64,000 bases of DNA. Source: Streptomyces anulatus. GTDB lineage: Bacteria; Actinomycetota; Actinomycetes; Streptomycetales; Streptomycetaceae. Shown here one piece after another: positions 54,434 through 63,400 of this stretch. Numbering within the stretch: the stretch's first letter is position 1; each line of letters starts with the position of its first letter. The translations under genes were made by a program, and so were the position numbers. The stretch lies in the NCBI RefSeq assembly GCF_014650675.1, contig NZ_BMVK01000015.1, positions 124,001-188,000 of the forward strand, written 5' to 3'. Below the pieces are notes generated by a model. The model had not been told where the DNA came from. It ran no database searches and saw only the letters and a program-made list of their open reading frames with translations.

Positions 54434-55273
54434 GGTGAGAGGGGCCAACCCCCGGTCCTCCACAGCCCCGTTGAGGTCTCCGAGGAGAATCACCGTATCG
54501 ACGCTCTCGGCGGCGATGGCGCGCCCCAGCAGCTCGGCGCTCTCGTCTCGCCGCTCGGACGCGAGCCCACCCGCCCCGACCCGGACGGAGGGCAGGTGGG
54601 CGACGTACACGGCGATGTCCCCGTACGGCGAATCGACGACGGCACGGACGCCACGGCTCCACCCTTCGGCGATGCCAGGGGGCTTGATGTCGACCAGCCG
54701 CTCCCCGCTGAGCGGGTACTTGGACCAGAGCCCGACGGTGCCCCGGACGACGTGGTGCGGATAGTCCGCGGCGAGGGCCCTCTCGTACACCGGCAGCTGC
54801 GGGACCACGAGCTCCTCCAGCGCGACGAGATCGGCCCCGGCCTCGATCAGCGCCCGGGCGGTCGCCGCCGGATCACGGTTCTCGTCGCTGACGTTGTGCT
54901 GCACGACGACGAGCTCCCGCCCGCCGCCTTCCGCACCGGGCAGGAGCAACCCGCCGAAGAGATGCACCCAGACGCCCACGGGCAACAGCACCGCCACCAG
55001 GGCGACGGCGGACCGCCGCACGAGGGCGGCGACGAACAGCAGGAGAACGAGGACGACCACCCACGGCAGAAAGGACTCCAGCAGACTCCCCACCCGCCCG
55101 ACCGCATTGGGCACACCCCGGTGGAACGCCATCACCCCGGCCAGCACCACGGCCAGCACGGCGAGGACACGCCCGCGCGCCCCACCCCAGGGAGCCCGAG
55201 CCGAAACTTTTCCTGCCTCTCCTGCCTCTCCTGTCACCGAGGTCTTCCCCTTGTCCACCTGCTGATTCGCCAC
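54263..55273 (-). CDS. Membrane-anchored endonuclease/exonuclease/phosphatase-family protein
   Basis: A 336-residue protein with three N-terminal membrane helices (VLAVLAVVLAGVMAF; FLPWVVVLVLLLFVAALV; VALVAVLLPVGVWVHLFGGLLL), then an EEP catalytic domain facing outward. The motifs are VVQHNVSDEN (Asn), LVALEELVV (Glu), YVAHLPS (His), LLGDLNGAVED (Asp, Asn) and the final GSDHLPVAARV (Asp-His). Candidate activities are an extracytoplasmic nuclease or phosphodiesterase. The GTG at 55273 is the start. Its last 171 nt overlap the convergent gene, and the catalytic SDH motif lies in that overlap. Confidence 0.9.
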   Translation of the reverse strand: MANQQVDKGKTSVTGEAGEAGKVSARAPWGGARGRVLAVLAVVLAGVMAFHRGVPNAVGRVGSLLESFLPWVVVLVLLLFVAALVRRSAVALVAVLLPVGVWVHLFGGLLLPGAEGGGRELVVVQHNVSDENRDPAATARALIEAGADLVALEELVVPQLPVYERALAADYPHHVVRGTVGLWSKYPLSGERLVDIKPPGIAEGWSRGVRAVVDSPYGDIAVYVAHLPSVRVGAGGLASERRDESAELLGRAIAAESVDTVILLGDLNGAVEDRGLAPLTSRLNVAERGFAFSFPASLPLARIDQVMARSATVGHIRTLPATGSDHLPVAARVTLG

Positions 55274-55344
55274 GACGTCCCATCCTGCTCGGCCTCGTTC
55301 CCTAGGACGGGCTGCCGGGCGAATCAGTTCTGAGAGCGAGGCCC

Positions 55345-56244
55345 TCAGGTGGTGTACTCCTTCTCCGAGACGGCGGTCCGGTACAGGAACTGGGCGAAGT
55401 CGTTCACGTCAAGACCGGCCAAGTGCTCGATGAGCGCCTGCCTGATGTCCCGCACCTGCGCGGACAACCGCTGTCCCGTGATGTCGCCGGGAAGGATGAC
55501 GCGCCGGAAAGCGTCCTTCTCGATCGCGCGGTCGACGAGTTTCTCCGCGACCCAGAGCGGCGTGCGTTCCCGGATCGCGAACGTCAGGTGGATGCTGCGG
55601 GCCTGCGCGTCGAGCGCATGAGGGTTGTGCACCCACCCTCTCGGCAGGAGCAGGGACTGACCCGGCCGGAGATCGACCTCCAGATCGGGGCCGACGGCCT
55701 CCCACTGTGGGATGAAGCCCGGGTCCCAGACGCGAAAGGATTCCTGGTACGCACGCATCGGTGAAGGAAACATCGGGCGCCAGAGCTGCCACCGCTTGAT
55801 GCCCGCGATCTGCACGATGACAGCCATCTGCTGGTCCCAGTGGTGGAGCAGACCCTGACGGCCGGGTGGGGTCACGAAGGCGTGGAGGTAGTTGCTGTAG
55901 CCGGTCTCCTGCTGAATGCCGCGGGAGACGTCCGCGAGGAAGGGGACGACCCGCTGGAGGTTGCCGAGCCGGATCGTATGGCCGTCCTCGTAGAGGCTTC
56001 GCAGCTTCACCGGGTCGGTCCGGCCCGCCGTTCGATGGCGGTCCGGGTGCAGCGCGGCACCGTTGCTGACGACGGCGATCTCGTCGGCGGGTACGCACCC
56101 GGTTTCCAGGTAGTGGTCGATGCTCTCCGAGTTGATCACACGGTCGAGCTCACCGGCCTCACGTTCGTACACGCATGGCTCGTCCGGCCAGGAGGTCAGG
56201 AGCGCTGTCACGCCCGGTTCGGGCAGTAAGAGGTTGAGTGACAC
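55345..56244 (-). CDS. JmjC-type cupin oxygenase (cupin_4 family)
   Basis: A 299-residue Fe(II)/2-oxoglutarate oxygenase-like protein. The iron site is visible: H135 and D137 (LLHHWDQQ) and H206 (LLLPRGWVHNPH), with the supporting strand AVIVQIAGIKRWQLWRP. Cupin_4 proteins hydroxylate ribosomal proteins or peptides; some modify peptide natural products. The C-terminus is a helical dimerisation/winged-helix-like part. It is the last gene of a leftward run of small unknown genes, 41 nt after the 149-aa ORF, so its substrate may be one of the encoded small proteins (inference). The start is GTG 56244. Confidence 0.87.
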   Translation of the reverse strand: MSLNLLLPEPGVTALLTSWPDEPCVYEREAGELDRVINSESIDHYLETGCVPADEIAVVSNGAALHPDRHRTAGRTDPVKLRSLYEDGHTIRLGNLQRVVPFLADVSRGIQQETGYSNYLHAFVTPPGRQGLLHHWDQQMAVIVQIAGIKRWQLWRPMFPSPMRAYQESFRVWDPGFIPQWEAVGPDLEVDLRPGQSLLLPRGWVHNPHALDAQARSIHLTFAIRERTPLWVAEKLVDRAIEKDAFRRVILPGDITGQRLSAQVRDIRQALIEHLAGLDVNDFAQFLYRTAVSEKEYTT

Positions 56245-56285
56245 GGATGGCTTCCTCGCTTCACGTCACCGTGGATGTAGGGAGG

Positions 56286-56735
56286 TCAGGCGGGCGGGAG
56301 AGGGCAGGGAAGGCCGGGATGGTGGTGGTTGAGGCAGCACACCACCGAGAAGGAGATCAGGCTCTGGGACTTGGTGTAGTGCACCCAGCAGACGTCGACC
56401 CCTCGGGGAAGGGAGTCCATCGCGTGCGTGATCTTGTGTTCGAGGGTGACGTAGGCGCGGCCACCGTCGTCCCTCTCCGCAGGGGGATTCGCCTCGTACG
56501 TGCTCTTCAGCCACGTGACGGCGCCCACCACCCGGGTCCAGGTGAGGTCGGAGGCCGTCTGGTTCTGCCGCATGAGCCAATGCCCGGTCATGAGGGGCGG
56601 CAGCGTCGAGGCGACGAAGGCCCGGGTCTGCTCGGAGTGCAGTTCTGCACCCGGACGGCGTAGGGCCTCCTGACCGTACGCGTCCCTGCTGCCGGTCCAC
56701 GGACCGTATCCGTGCCAGTGTCCTGACCAGGTCAT
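56286..56735 (-). CDS. Hypothetical 149-residue protein
   Basis: I do not recognise this protein. It opens with an aromatic/Gly region (MTWSGHWHGYGPWTGSRDAYG), has Trp-rich helices (TWTRVVGAVTWLKSTYEA), and a C-terminal half with a probable beta region DVCWVHYTKSQSLISFSVVCC followed by LNHHHPGLPCPLPPA. The four Cys and clustered His residues are suggestive of metal binding. The ribosome site GAAGGGCG precedes the ATG. It lies between DUF397 and the cupin gene in one direction. Confidence 0.65.
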   Translation of the reverse strand: MTWSGHWHGYGPWTGSRDAYGQEALRRPGAELHSEQTRAFVASTLPPLMTGHWLMRQNQTASDLTWTRVVGAVTWLKSTYEANPPAERDDGGRAYVTLEHKITHAMDSLPRGVDVCWVHYTKSQSLISFSVVCCLNHHHPGLPCPLPPA

Positions 56736-56824
56736 CTGCGCCCTTCGCTGGGGGAGACGGGCCGGTCCGGAGCATGTCCGGTCCGGCCCCCTACATGGTG
56801 GTTTGCGCTCAGGAAGGGGCCAGG

Positions 56825-57067
56825 TTAGAGCGTCAGGCCCCTCGTCCGGACCCAGCCGGTGGCGAAGTCGTCGAGCTCGGCCTCCGTGAATCGCAGTTCC
56901 TTGCCCGCGCCCTCGGGCTTGCTGTCACGGATGACGAAAGAGGCCTCCGCGCCGGGAATCGCGGCGAGGCTCACGCAGGTCTCGTTGGAGCCGCCGGCGT
57001 TGCCGCCGCAGTAGGTGGCGAAGGCGTCGACCGACGGGATCGGCAGTGCGTAGAGGTTTCCGTTCAT
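56825..57067 (-). CDS. DUF397-type small protein
   Basis: An 80-residue protein matching DUF397 of actinomycetes: a Cys pair in TYCGGNAGGSNETCVSLA and the core VIRDSKPEGAGKELRFTEAELDDFATGWV. DUF397 proteins are often paired with XRE-type regulators (the WhiJ-like systems) and may work as antagonists of them. An XRE/TPR regulator gene lies 0.8 kb away, read divergently. The N-terminal 18 residues are more hydrophobic than usual. Confidence 0.8.
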   Translation of the reverse strand: MNGNLYALPIPSVDAFATYCGGNAGGSNETCVSLAAIPGAEASFVIRDSKPEGAGKELRFTEAELDDFATGWVRTRGLTL

Positions 57068-57129
57068 GGGAGAGTCCCTTCAGTGCTGATGTCGCGGAGA
57101 TTCGGTCCCCGCACCGTCGTGCTCCTGGC

Positions 57130-57170
57130 CCCGCCCGGCTGCCGACCGTCCATGGAGACAGCCGGGCGGG
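57130..57170 (-). terminator. Hairpin between small-peptide gene and DUF397
   Basis: CCCGCCCGGCTG/CAGCCGGGCGGG is a perfect 12-bp stem, 50 nt past the 29-aa ORF stop. It probably ends the DUF6415-like/peptide transcript, so the DUF397 gene may have its own promoter. Confidence 0.65.
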
Positions 57171-57220
57171 AGTCTGTGGCCCTACACGGGGTGGGCCTGT
57201 TCGCGCTTACGCCAATGGCG

Positions 57221-57310
57221 TCACCGCTCGAACCACACCGCCGCGACGATCGATGAGCCGATGGCGGCGAGGCAGACGACGTAGGCGATCTGCCGGGCTC
57301 GCTCGCTCAT
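57221..57310 (-). CDS. 29-residue predicted membrane peptide, translationally coupled
   Basis: The ORF MSERARQIAYVVCLAAIGSS... (29 residues, ending VAAVWFER) starts at the ATG 57310-57308, which overlaps the TGA of the upstream gene by 4 nt (ATGA). A charged N-terminus, one membrane-length hydrophobic stretch and a charged end give a single-span topology with positive residues on both sides. The exact coupling and the good codon choice argue that it is translated. Function unknown. Confidence 0.6.
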   Translation of the reverse strand: MSERARQIAYVVCLAAIGSSIVAAVWFER

Positions 57311-57732
57311 CGCCCTGTACCTCGACCCGGAACCGGCCGTACAGGAAGGGGTGGTCGGGGGGAGACGGTGAGCGCTGCATCGGCGGCCCTGTTCATGGCC
57401 GCGAGCTTTCGGATAACCCGGGCCAGCGCTCGGACGTGGGAGTGGACCTCATGCGACAGGGCTTCCGGAGCCGGAGGGTTGTCGAGGAGGTGGGTGACCT
57501 CCAGTAGGTAGCCACGGTCAGTCCCACTCATGCCCCGCGCTTCGACCGACAGAGCGCCGGCGAGGGCTACCGCCCTGCCGCGCAAGGAAACTGCCGCGTC
57601 TTCGAGTTCCGCGCGGGTGGTCGTGCCGAGCCGGAAGGCGAGTACACGCCGCACCTCGTGCTCCGTATCCGCCTCCTCACCTGCCGCTACCTCCCTGGGG
57701 CGGCCTGCGCCTGCGGCGCTGTATGTCTTCAT
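57307..57732 (-). CDS. Small helical protein (DUF6415-like)
   Basis: A 141-residue soluble protein, mostly helical: ELEDAAVSLRGRAVALAGALSVEARGMSGTDRGYLLEVTHLLDN and HEVHSHVRALARVIRKLAAM. The LRG...GALSVEA and LARVIRKL pattern resembles actinomycete DUF6415 proteins, with low certainty. It diverges from the XRE/TPR regulator and overlaps the 29-aa ORF by 4 nt. ATG 57732 is preferred over ATG 57744. It is probably controlled by that regulator (inference). Confidence 0.65.
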   Translation of the reverse strand: MKTYSAAGAGRPREVAAGEEADTEHEVRRVLAFRLGTTTRAELEDAAVSLRGRAVALAGALSVEARGMSGTDRGYLLEVTHLLDNPPAPEALSHEVHSHVRALARVIRKLAAMNRAADAALTVSPRPPLPVRPVPGRGTGR

Positions 57733-57869
57733 CACGTCGGTCACTAGGCATCTCCGCTCATGGCCGCTTTTGATCGCGTTCTGTGTAGAGATAACTGCGC
57801 GCCGTGCTCATCCCGGTACCGTTGGAGACAGGCGTAACCGTGAAAGCCATGAATTTCCGGGGAGTTGGT

Positions 57870-59216
57870 GTGCCCGTGGCACCTAGGAGCGAACGCAACT
57901 CAGGCCTTGAGAACCTTCTTGAACAGGCTGGATGGTCCCGGACGCAGCTGGCGAACGCCGTGAATCGCACGGCCGGAGAAGCAGGCCTTGCGTTGAAGTA
58001 CGACCAGTCCGCCGTTTCGCACTGGCTGAGCGGGACGCAGCCGCGAGCGCAGGTCCGGCCTGTGATCGTCGAAGTGCTCGAACGGAAGCTCGGCCGTCCG
58101 GTGACCTATGCCGAAGCAGGGCTGCGCTCGCCGAAGGGCCTGGCAACGGACTCCGTAGGCACCGCCGACTCCCTCTTGAATCTCGGAAGGGCTGACATGG
58201 ACCCCTCGCGACGCGGCGTTCTCACAGCAAGTCTGTACTCGGCTGCCCTAGTTGTTCCTCTCTTTGCAGGTGAGGCCTATGCCGAGGAACGGGAGCGCAC
58301 GGTCCGGCCGACTGGGCGCATCGGTGCGGCAGAGGTGGCGACCGTCCGCACGATGACGGACCGGATCGCGGAGATTCTCGACGAGCTCGGCGCCGGCCAC
58401 GCCCGTCCGATGGCCGCCGCCTTTCTCGTCAACACCGTCGCGCTGTACCTGCGTGCTTCCGCCACCGGACCGGTTCGACGCGACATGCTCTCCGCCGCGT
58501 CCGACCTGACCTACCTCACCGGTTGGATGGCCATGTACGAGCGGGCCCACGGTCTCGGCCAGCAGTATTACGTGAAGGCGTTGCGGCTCGCGCAGGAAGC
58601 CTCCGACCACGTGACGTACTGCCGTACCTTGCGCGGCATGAGCCTCCAGGCATCCAATCTGCGGTACGGCCAGAGAGCCCTGGAGCTCGCTGACTCGGCA
58701 GCTGAGGCGGCACCGGATGCAGGGCCTCGTTTGGTGGCCTTCCTCCGCGGACAGCAGGCCCACGCCTCCTCGATGGTCGGAGACCGCCGCGCTGCCTTTG
58801 AGAGGTTGCGCGAGGCGGAGTCCGCGCTCTCCAAAGCCGATTCCAGGCGTGAGTCGATCGGAGGCTACGACCAGTCCGCCTACCAGTTCCACGTGGCCCA
58901 CGTTTTGTACGAGACACGTGATCTGCCGGGCTCCATCGCAGCACTGAAGACCTCACTCCGCGCGCAGCCCAAGCAGGAGAGGCAAGGGCGACTCCACGCC
59001 AACGCGGTCATGGCTCAACGGCAGTTCGAGTTCGGCCATATCGAGGAGGCCTGCACCACATGGGGCGCCTTCCTCGACGACTACATGGGGCTTTCCTCGG
59101 CACGCGGTGACGAGCACTTCACCACCATGCGCAAGCGCATCGCGCCGTACGGCAAGATCCGGGCTGCGCGCGAGCTCCAGGAGCGGTCGCGGCAGGTGGC
59201 GGGGATGAAGGCGTAG
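57870..59216 (+). CDS. XRE-family regulator with TPR-like sensor domain
   Basis: A 448-residue regulator. The N-terminal helix-turn-helix is NLLEQAGWSRTQLANAVNRTAGEAGLALKYDQSAVSHWLSGTQPR, then a linker with DPSRRGVLTASLYSAALVV, and a helical repeat domain typical of actinomycete TPR regulators (YVKALRLAQEASDHVTYCRTLRGMSLQASNLRYGQRALEL; FLRGQQAHASSMVGDRRAAFERLREAESAL). The GTG at 57870 follows GGGGAG; ATG 57849 and GTG 57804 are alternatives. It probably regulates the divergent small-gene run. Confidence 0.87.
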   Translation: MPVAPRSERNSGLENLLEQAGWSRTQLANAVNRTAGEAGLALKYDQSAVSHWLSGTQPRAQVRPVIVEVLERKLGRPVTYAEAGLRSPKGLATDSVGTADSLLNLGRADMDPSRRGVLTASLYSAALVVPLFAGEAYAEERERTVRPTGRIGAAEVATVRTMTDRIAEILDELGAGHARPMAAAFLVNTVALYLRASATGPVRRDMLSAASDLTYLTGWMAMYERAHGLGQQYYVKALRLAQEASDHVTYCRTLRGMSLQASNLRYGQRALELADSAAEAAPDAGPRLVAFLRGQQAHASSMVGDRRAAFERLREAESALSKADSRRESIGGYDQSAYQFHVAHVLYETRDLPGSIAALKTSLRAQPKQERQGRLHANAVMAQRQFEFGHIEEACTTWGAFLDDYMGLSSARGDEHFTTMRKRIAPYGKIRAARELQERSRQVAGMKA

Positions 59217-59424
59217 GTCCGCGCCGCCGGCCTAAGGAGCGTTCGCTCGATGCGGGGCAGTGATAAAGAATCTTGGTCCTAGGGCCGGAGGTACTTGGCC
59301 GCAGTGTGCCGGCGACGGGTCTGCAACGTTCGAATCAGGTCAATGTTCGAACAAATTGAGCTAGATATCCTATCTCGCAGTTCGTGGCTTCATCTGCATT
59401 CCCCCAGGTCGGCAGCATGTCTTC

Positions 59425-60408
59425 ATGCCTGCCTACCGAGCTGTCTTCGGACATGTGAACGATGTTCCTCCCGGCACCGCCTATGAGTCGAGGGAGGAGG
59501 TCAAAGCGGCCAAACTGCACAAAGAGAACGAGGCCGGCATCTCGTGGGGGCGTGACGACGACGGCGAGCGTGCTGCCGACGCCATTGTGCTCAATAAGGG
59601 GTACGAAGATGACGTCGATAATTGGCAAGAGGTCATCTATACAGGTGCGGGAGGGAAGACGAGAAACTCCACCAAGCAAACCTCCGATCAGACGTGGGAT
59701 AACAAAGGAAACTCAAGCCTTCGGCGAAGTCGAGTGAAGGGAAATTTCGTCCGAGTTATTCGAGGGAGTGCCGGTGAGCGCGCGTACTCTCCAGTGAATG
59801 GATATCGGTACGACGGTTTGTATAAGGTGGTTGACGATTGGTCGGAGACGGGTAGGTCGGGATTTAAGATCTGCCGATTCGTGTTGCATCGCTTGAGTGA
59901 TGAATGGCAGGACCTCACCTCTTTTGAGCAGCAGATTCGCGACCTCCTCCATGTTGGCGCACAAGGGGGTGGCGATGATGAGGAGGCGGATAGCGAGATC
60001 GTTCGCAGGCGGTCAATGTCTGTGGAGCGCATCGTTCGAAAATCTGCTGTAACTCGGCGTGTAAAGCGCCTACATGGTTACGTCTGTCAGATTTGCCGAA
60101 CTCCGCTACGAATAAATTCGAGCGGGAAAAATTACGCCGAAGGGGCACATATTCATGCTCTCGGTGGTCCGCAGGGTGGCCCAGACGTCGATGGCAACGT
60201 TCTCTGCCTGTGCCCAAACTGTCATGTGAAGCTTGATCGCGGAGCTCTGTATCTCACCGATGATTTCCAGGCTGTGGACCGCTTCGCGGCCGAATCTGGA
60301 CCGAGTGTCGTGCCGCTTCGTATGGTGAGTGGTCATCGAGTGCAGGAACGTTTCATCCGTGCACACCGTCGATTCTGGAATATTCTCGATGGAGTTGACG
60401 CTTCGTGA
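59425..60408 (+). CDS. SRA(YDG)-HNH methylation-dependent endonuclease (type IV restriction)
   Basis: A 327-residue protein. The N-terminal YDG/SRA domain covers about residues 5-155 (VFGHVNDVPPGTAYESREE; GRDDDGERAADAIVLNKGYEDD; YSPVNGYRYDGLYKV, with YDG 129-131). It should flip and read 5-methylcytosine. The C-terminal HNH domain has CxxC at 221/224, AHIHALG (H242, H244), N258 and CPNCH (263-267). Enzymes with this order cut modified incoming DNA. The gene is visibly richer in A/T than its neighbours, suggesting transfer. It converges with the SauUSI-like gene across 25 nt. Confidence 0.9.
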   Translation: MPAYRAVFGHVNDVPPGTAYESREEVKAAKLHKENEAGISWGRDDDGERAADAIVLNKGYEDDVDNWQEVIYTGAGGKTRNSTKQTSDQTWDNKGNSSLRRSRVKGNFVRVIRGSAGERAYSPVNGYRYDGLYKVVDDWSETGRSGFKICRFVLHRLSDEWQDLTSFEQQIRDLLHVGAQGGGDDEEADSEIVRRRSMSVERIVRKSAVTRRVKRLHGYVCQICRTPLRINSSGKNYAEGAHIHALGGPQGGPDVDGNVLCLCPNCHVKLDRGALYLTDDFQAVDRFAAESGPSVVPLRMVSGHRVQERFIRAHRRFWNILDGVDAS

Positions 60409-60433
60409 TTTACAGTCGACACTGTGCGACTCT

Positions 60434-63400
60434 TTAGCCTGCGGCGATTGCGGAGTACGTCAAAACGTCAGCAGGAATTTGATGGAGAACCTTCCACTCG
60501 ATGGCCATGGGTTTGCTGCCCTTGTGCTTAACGTACTCTGCGGGTCCCAGTAGCATCCAAGGCTGCGGCCCGCCAATATCTGTTTTCTTGTAGCGGCGCA
60601 CGAAGAGGAGGACATGGGTGCCCTTCTCTCCGTGCGTTTGATACCGAACGCCAGTGGGAGAGGTTTCCGAGGTCTGATTCTGTGACTCCCAGTGGAACAA
60701 GGAGTCATTGAGGGCGTAGTCCTTGTATCGAGTCTCGGGCGAAAAGTCTTTCTCATCCTTTTCCAGAGTGACGAACAGGGCGTCCGTTCGGATGTCTTCG
60801 CACCACTTCACTCCCTCGCGAAAGTGGCCAGGTTTGAAGCCGTCCACGGCAGCCTGCCCCAGCGCAGGGAGGATCTCTTCGCGACTGTAGGAAGCATGCA
60901 CAGTCAGTGGGATGCTGGCCCGCATACCGAGAAGCGGGACTGGTACATGGTCAGCTTGCTCCAGGGCGTGAGTAAGCACCTGGCGAAGCTCGTCGCGGAA
61001 CGCTTGCTGGGGGCGGAGTGTGTCCAAGCCTTCCTGGTAGCTAAGGAACTCCCCTCCTAGTGGCCAGAGGGAGAAGAAGAACATACGGGCGTATCCCTGT
61101 TCCTGCTCACTGAGGTTGTCGTAGGTAGGAGCGTCATCGTCCAGAAGTTTGCAATACGCAGCAACGCGTAGTGGGTCGTCTACGTGAAGGAATGCCGAAA
61201 CCCGTTTCAGGAGGGCCGCCTCCCCTTCAGGGCTCGTCGGTTCGAGGAGCTTGGACCGACGCAACAGGCCAGTCCAAGAGTTCCCATTGCCGCGATACAG
61301 CTCCTTGAGCTCCCGGCCACTTTCCCGAAGGAAGTCTGCGAGCCGTGGCTCATTGTAGGCAGCCACCTCGCGCGCCAGCTGCGTCACGTTGACCGTGATC
61401 TGTGCGCGAATGTTGTCAATGATCAGTTCCTTGGCCTTCGACTCAAGGATGATCTGACAGCCGGAAGGGAGCTGAGGGAAATCCTGCTCGACATTGCTGA
61501 GCAGGCGGTTGCGTGTCAGGTTGGTCAGAGCGTGAAGCTGCTCCTCGAAGCGGAACTCCTTGCGATGCTGACCGATGAAATCCAGAACAGTAAGGACCGC
61601 CTTGTCTTCGGTACGTCGTAGCCCGCGCCCCAGTTGCTGCAAGAAGACCGTGGCGCTTGAAGTGGGGCGGAGGAGGAGCAAGGTGTCAACGTCGGGAATG
61701 TCGAGCCCCTCGTTGAACAGGTCCACGGAAAAGATGACTTGTAGATTTCCCGTGCGCAAGTCATCGAGGGCGGACTTGCGTTCGTGGCGTGCGGTGTCGC
61801 CGGAGAGTGCTACTGCATTGAGCCCTGCTCGCCGGAAGAAGTCAGCCATGAAGCGGGCGTGTGCGACGGACACACAGAAGCCTAGGGCCTTCATGGCGCC
61901 TGGGTCTGTGACCTTGTCCTTTACTGCCTGCACGACGAGTCGGGCACGGGCATCATTACCGGTAAAGAGATTACTCAGAGCTGTTGGGTCGTAGCCACCG
62001 CGTTTCCATGCGATGGCACTCATGTCCGTGTTGTCGGTGATCCCAAAGTAGTGGAATGGGCTGAGGAGCTCGTTCTCTAGAGCTTCCCAGAGTCGCATCT
62101 CGGCGGCGATCCGTCCGTCGAAGAACTCATCCTGGATGTTCAGGCCATCCATGCGCTCCGGAGTGGCTGTGAGGCCAAGGAGTTCGTGTGGCGTGAAGTG
62201 GTCCAGGATTTTGCGGTACGTGGGTGATGTGCCGTGATGAAACTCGTCGATCACGATCACGTCGAAGTGATCGGGGGCGAATCGATTCAGTGCTTGAGAA
62301 GTGAGTGACTGGACGCTGGCGAAAACATGGGTCCAGCGGTCGGGGTTCTCGTTAGCGAAGAGCAGCTCACCGAAGTTCGCTTCGACAAGGACGTTCTGAT
62401 AGACGCGCAAGGACTGTTCAAGGATCTCCTTGCGGTGAGCCACGAAGAGTAGACGAGGATCGCGGCCGAGCGTCTGGCGCAGGCGCTTGTAGTCCAGTGC
62501 CGCCATAACGGTCTTGCCGGTACCTGTGGCGGCGACAAGGAGGTTCTGGTGCCGGTCATGCACGGTGCGCTCTACTTGGAGTCGTTCCAGCATGTCCCGC
62601 TGGTGTGGATACGGGCGAACTTCGAGGCCGGATAGCGTGATGCTTCGGTCGCTAGGGCGGGTGCTGCTGCCGGCGTGCGACAAGGCATCGTCGAGTCGTT
62701 GCGCGTCTGCGTCAGGGTCGTACGGCTCAAAAGCAGGCTCGCTCCAGTAGGCATCGAAGGTTGCCTCGAACTTGCGGATCACCGAGGGCGTTGCGATGGA
62801 AGACAGGCGGACGTTCCATTCGAGTCCATCGAGGAGCGCTGCCTTGGACAGGTTGGAGCTTCCGACGTATGCCGTGTCGAAACCGCTGGAACGCCGGAAA
62901 AGCCATGCCTTGGCATGTAGGCGGGTGGATCGCAGTTCGTAGTTGACTTTTACCTCGGCGCCGAAGTCTCGTACTAGGCGGTCTAGGGCCCGCCGTTCGG
63001 TAGCGCCAATGTAGGTAGTCGTGAGTACACGGATGGGGATGCCGCGGTCGCGCGCAGACGTTAGGGACTTTTCGAGGACTCGGAGTCCGTGCCACTTGAC
63101 GAACGCACAGAGGAGATCGACTCGATCAGCGGTAGCTAGCTCGGCGCGCAGCTCGAAGCCGAGGCTGGGGTCCTCGGGGGAGTTCGTGATCAGTGCCGTT
63201 TCGGACAGCGGCGTCGCAGGGCGTATGGCGTATACGCCTGGTGCCTCCTGTTCCGCAACAGAGAGCAGCTGCCGCGGACCTTCAACGACGAGATCGACCC
63301 ACTCCTGAGCGCCTTCGATTGTCTTGAGCGATTCCAGGATGTGGTTGGCGGCCATCACTTGCTCGGCTGGAGAGAGCCCTTGGAGGACCTGCCGCACGGT

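Noticed and set aside
55345..57732. Classical lanthipeptide or lasso-peptide cluster
   Set aside because: No LanM/LanB, lasso cyclase, YcaO or peptide exporter is present; the 80-aa protein fits DUF397 better than a precursor peptide.
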